DNA from: Streptomyces sp. NBC_01214
GTDB lineage: Bacteria; Actinomycetota; Actinomycetes; Streptomycetales; Streptomycetaceae
DNA length: 64,000 bases
NCBI RefSeq assembly: GCF_026340975.1
Contig: NZ_JAPEOS010000002.1
Span: forward strand, 2,291,001 to 2,355,000
Direction of reading: 5' to 3'
Shown: positions 62,601 through 64,000 of the stretch, one piece after another
Numbering within the stretch: position 1 is the stretch's first letter
Layout of the letters: every line of letters begins with the position of its first letter
Translations under genes and position numbers: made by a program
The notes under the pieces: generated by a model
What the model was told of the DNA's origin: nothing
The model's database searches: none
Seen by the model: the letters and a program-made list of their open reading frames with translations, nothing else

Positions 62601-62805
62601 GGGCGAGCGACCCGCGAAGCGGATCGAGACTCCGACCCTGCTGATACGGGCGGCCGTGTCGCTCGGCGGCGGCGACACCCCGTCGGGGTGGGCCACCTGG
62701 CAGGACGTGAGCGACCAAGTCGAGGTCGAGGCCGATCACTTCGGCCTGATCGGGCCCGCGGCGGCGCAGACCGCGACCGCGATGGAGAGGTGGATCGAGG
62801 CATGA
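56677..62805 (+). CDS. type I modular PKS, module 5 with release: KS-AT(mm)-DH-KR-ACP-TE
   Basis: 2042 residues, GTG start. The docking N-terminus (MATEKNELVDALRKSLKEAE) resembles that of PKS1. KS Cys203; AT with GHSQGE (Ser649) and YASH from 750, methylmalonyl; DH His959 and Asp1126; KR with LDD from 1492; ACP Ser1714. Thioesterase about 1780-2042: nucleophile Ser1901 in VGNSIGG (Asn where most macrolide TEs have His), Asp1928 in VLIDTPAP, and His2021 in EADHFGLIG. The TE releases the finished chain by hydrolysis or cyclisation. The post-DH linker holds an in-frame triple repeat (SRQPSRQPSRQA). The stop overlaps the MFS start. Confidence 0.95.
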   Translation: MATEKNELVDALRKSLKEAERLRQLNRRLLAQSSEPLAIVGMSCRYPGGVTSPEELWELVASGRDAVSGLPTDRGWDVEGLYDPDPDQIGKVYTRGGGFLDRPGDFDAEFFGISPREALAMDPQQRLLLEASWEALEDAGIDPTSLRGSDTGVFTGAFSSEYGDAMPPELEGYRMGVLTSVLSGRISYTLGLEGPAVTVDTACSSSLVALHQASQSLRSGECSMALVGGVTVLSGPALFVEFSRQRGLSPDGRCKAYAAAADGTGFSDGLGVLVLERLSDARRKGHHVLAVVRGSAVNQDGASNGLTAPNGPSQERVIRQALANAGLSTADVDAVEGHGTGTKLGDPIEAQALLATYGRERSRGPLKLGSIKSNIGHSSAAAGVAGVIKMVMAMRHGVLPATLHVDAPSPHVDWEAGEIDLLTEAQEWPAGEHPRRAGVSSFGASGTNAHVILEEAPAQELAEVESRPLSAVPVLVSARSEAALREQADRLRAHLVSHPEVSLLDIGFSSVTTRAQLERRAAVVATDRGALLAGLGALSVADPAAHVFEGRPVTGKTVFVFPGQGSQWVGMAVELLESSSVFAEEIAACGGALSEFVDWRLEDVLRGVEGAPSLERVDVVQPALWAVMVSLAALWRAHGVEPSAVVGHSQGEIAAACVAGGLSLTDGARIVALRSRLVLEELAGRGGMVSVALPVDQVEDLLQAYEGRVSVAAVNGPASVVIAGEPGALDELIALCERDEVRARRIAVDYASHTVHVESIEAELLKVLAPVEPVSGQIPFYSTVTGGFIDTKSLDAAYWYSNLRGRVGFEPAIRALIDSGVNCFVEVSPHPVLTMAVEGTITAHGAEDRVGVVGSLRRDEGGLGRFTLSLAEAHVTGVSVKWPTLFDGAGAKRVSLPTYAFQHERYWLTPRAGAADAAAAGLGTVAHPVLAASVQLAGRDEWVFTGRLSQDAQAWTRDHMVFGLVMVPGTALVEMALTAGREVDCPVLDELVLEAPLVLEEDVARQVQVAVGPAGEDGRREVAIYSRLETADEADSVPEATCHGRGWLATDVEPSQPFPLQWPPAGAEPIAVEGLYERLADAGYEYGPAFQGMRAAWRSGDEIYAEVALDDNADQAGFGIHPALLDAALHGGLLEDRPTNSVVLPFSWSGVRLEGAGLTRVRVRILPAGDSASRIDIAGGQGEPVATIARLAVRPVEQAQLQAAGRTGQSSLFQLDWAPVTAGSRQPSRQPSRQAAILGDLAGVGDRFADLGVLEQALADGAAAPEVVVTAIAAPAGTNHPAEAARETAGRALELVQRWLANESLSGSQLMVVTRNAVAVDDRAPDAAQAAAWGLVHSAQSEHPGRLALVDIDGDEGDGEPRWETLLDPDEPQLAVREGRLLAPRLARASTVLSGPAPLDAEGTVLITGGTGGLGALLARHLAERHGAKRLLLVSRSGPAADGADKLVAELEELGAQARVAACDVSDRDQLAQLIGSLEHPLTAVIHAAGVLDDGVIEALTPERLARVMRPKVDAALHLHELTADTELSAFVLFSSGAALIGNPGQANYAAANAALDALAHQRRAAGLAGISLAWGMWADATGMTEGLDERGLARLERMGVAPLSAECGLELFDQSLGADTALLVPVRLDPAALRVQARAGVLPPLLRGLVRVPARRAESTGGSLAQRLAAVAQADREQVVLELVQTQVASVLGHASGAAIDPERPFKELGFDSLAAVELRNRLARASGLRLPATLVFDHPTPADAARLILGDLGRSPSEPGHEAAGGGVEGTLGTLLRHAHLSGALLEALPWLIEASRFRPTFASSGEQGGENGHVVQLASGQGLPKLVCVPSFVVGSSPHQFMRIADHFEGKRDVFVCSLPGFRGTDPAPASWDAAMEVLEGAIRRTIGDSPFVLVGNSIGGAVAHSLAARFEDAGAAPAGVVLIDTPAPEGGEEEVGRIFSQVMTHILGGAEQTASVDDADWLAMGTYMRLLGERPAKRIETPTLLIRAAVSLGGGDTPSGWATWQDVSDQVEVEADHFGLIGPAAAQTATAMERWIEA
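60346..60381. repeat. 3 x 12-bp in-frame tandem repeat in PKS4
   Basis: TCGCGACAGCCG twice, then TCGCGGCAGGCG, encoding SRQP-SRQP-SRQA in the KR structural-subdomain linker. The reading frame is kept. Confidence 0.85.
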
Positions 62806-64000
62806 AAGGCAGCGTGCCCCGACAAGACGGCGTGCCCCGACAAGCCAGCCCGTCCCAACGAAGCAGTGCGTCCCGGCGCAGCGCTGTCGCCGTCGTACTC
62901 GTCGGTGTCTTCGCCTCGGCGCTCGACGTACTCATCGTCAACATCGCCTTCCCCGACCTGGAACGCTCGTTCCCTTCGGCGAGCCTGACCGACCTCTCGT
63001 GGGTGCTGAGTGCCTACGCGATCACGTTCGCGGCGCTGCTCATGCCGGGCGGCCGGTGGGCGGACCAGTCAGGGCGCAAGCGGGCGTACTTGATCGGCAT
63101 GGCGCTCTTCACGGTGGCGTCGGCCTGCTGCGCCGCCGCTCCCTCGCTCGACGTGCTCGTGGCCGCACGTGTCCTGCAAGGGATCGGCGCGGCTCTGATG
63201 ATGCCGAGTTCGCTCGGTCTGCTGCTCGCTCTCTTCCCCGCCGAGCGGCGCGGAGCCGCGATCGGGCTGTGGACGGCGGTGAACGGAGCCGGCGCCGCCC
63301 TCGCGCCGCCGATCGGCGGACTCCTCGTACAGATCGACTGGCGGTGGGCGTTCCTGGTCAACGTCCCCCTCGGCGTGGCAGCGGTGCTCATTGGCGTGCG
63401 GACGCTCCCGGAGGTCCGTGAGGAGGGGCGCGCGGTTCCCGACGTGCTCGGCATCCTGGTGCTCGCGGCGACCGTCGGGGCGCTCGTCACGGCGGTCGTG
63501 CAGGGCGAGCCCTGGGGGTGGAGCAGCGCCCGGGTCCTCGGCCTGATCGCCGTGGGTGTGCTCGGTGCGGCGTTCACCGCACGGCGCGCGTTCCGGCATC
63601 CCTCCCCCGTCATCGAGCCGGCCATCCTCCGGATCAGGTCCGTGGCGCTCGGCAACCTCGCGACGCTGCTGTTCTTCACGGGGTTCGGGGCGATGGTGAT
63701 CTCCTCGACGCTCTTCCTGACGGAGGTGTGGGGCCACTCGGTCCTGCGGGCCGCCCTGGAGGTGGGTCCCGGACCGGTGGTCGCCACCCTGTGCGCCGTG
63801 CCCGCCAGTCTGGTGGCCACCCGGCACGGCGTACGCGGGATCGGGATGGTAGGCGGCGTCGTCTTCGCCGCCGGGGGCATCTGGTGGGCAGTGGTGACGG
63901 ACACCGGTCAGGGGTACGCCGCCAGCTTCCTTCCGGGGTCGGTCATCGGCGGGATAGGCATCGGCCTCATGCTGCCGTGCCTGTCGATGGCGGCCACCGC
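62802..64000 (+). CDS. MFS exporter (EmrB/QacA-like), truncated by window end
   Basis: 399 residues visible. The ATG overlaps the PKS4 stop, so it is the last seen gene of the PKS operon and probably exports the product. DVLIVNIAFPDLERSF (motif D1), GRWADQSGRKR (motif A) and AGAALAPPIGGLL (motif C) place it in the 14-helix drug/H+ antiporter family. The first 25 residues are polar with a duplicated VPRQ element. About 100 residues appear to be missing at the C-terminus. Confidence 0.93.
   Translation, partial: MKGSVPRQDGVPRQASPSQRSSASRRSAVAVVLVGVFASALDVLIVNIAFPDLERSFPSASLTDLSWVLSAYAITFAALLMPGGRWADQSGRKRAYLIGMALFTVASACCAAAPSLDVLVAARVLQGIGAALMMPSSLGLLLALFPAERRGAAIGLWTAVNGAGAALAPPIGGLLVQIDWRWAFLVNVPLGVAAVLIGVRTLPEVREEGRAVPDVLGILVLAATVGALVTAVVQGEPWGWSSARVLGLIAVGVLGAAFTARRAFRHPSPVIEPAILRIRSVALGNLATLLFFTGFGAMVISSTLFLTEVWGHSVLRAALEVGPGPVVATLCAVPASLVATRHGVRGIGMVGGVVFAAGGIWWAVVTDTGQGYAASFLPGSVIGGIGIGLMLPCLSMAAT

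Overview
The window reads as chromosomal DNA of a Streptomyces or close relative. GC is very high with strongly GC-biased third codon positions, GTG and TTG starts are frequent, and overlapping ATGA stop/start junctions are common. Gene families are typical of streptomycetes (Ser/Thr kinases, MmyB-type XRE regulators, GPP34, LtrA, split NHEJ enzymes). A large modular type I polyketide synthase (PKS) fills the right half.

Left part (1-31.5 kb) is ordinary chromosome with some unusual gene architectures: a FabH tail, LtrA, tRNA-Leu(GAG), a sigma factor translationally coupled to an oversized IclR-like protein, metG behind a lone terminator hairpin, a membrane protein, a Ser/Thr kinase fused to a 14-helix MFS transporter, a decayed gene, a NarL-type two-component pair, a second receptor Ser/Thr kinase, a compact XRE / ImmA-IrrE-type protease / seven-helix membrane protein operon (17.3-19.8 kb) facing an MmyB-type regulator across a CTAG-rich intergenic region, a GH4 glycosidase, an MFS transporter with a winged-helix tail, GPP34, Nudix, an XRE-cupin regulator divergent from a CPYC flavoprotein, a second flavoprotein, and divergent NHEJ ligase and polymerase genes.

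The boundary (31.5-32.9 kb) is eroded. It holds a deleted and frameshifted type II thioesterase, inverted repeats, and a stretch related to the 3' end of a PKS gene. That last stretch runs into a 17-codon mini-ORF placed immediately before the first intact PKS gene. The same mini-ORF occurs before the fourth PKS gene, and most differences between the two copies are silent.

Right part (32.9-64 kb) is a tightly coupled operon of four PKS genes carrying five modules, followed by an MFS exporter cut by the window end. Modules 1-5 are KS-AT(mm)-DH-ER-KR-ACP, KS-AT(m)-DH-KR-ACP, KS-AT(mm)-DH-KR-ACP, KS-AT(mm)-DH-ER-KR-ACP and KS-AT(mm)-DH-KR-ACP-TE (mm = methylmalonyl, m = malonyl). All DH, KR and ER signatures look intact, so no module visible here should leave a hydroxyl. 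No loading module is present. The expected segment is a 2,4,6,10-tetramethyl 2,6,8-triene acyl chain released by the terminal TE. The methylmalonyl AT domains and the ER-KR blocks are near-identical between modules, a sign of recent gene conversion. PKS3 carries a rare TTA codon, a potential bldA control point.
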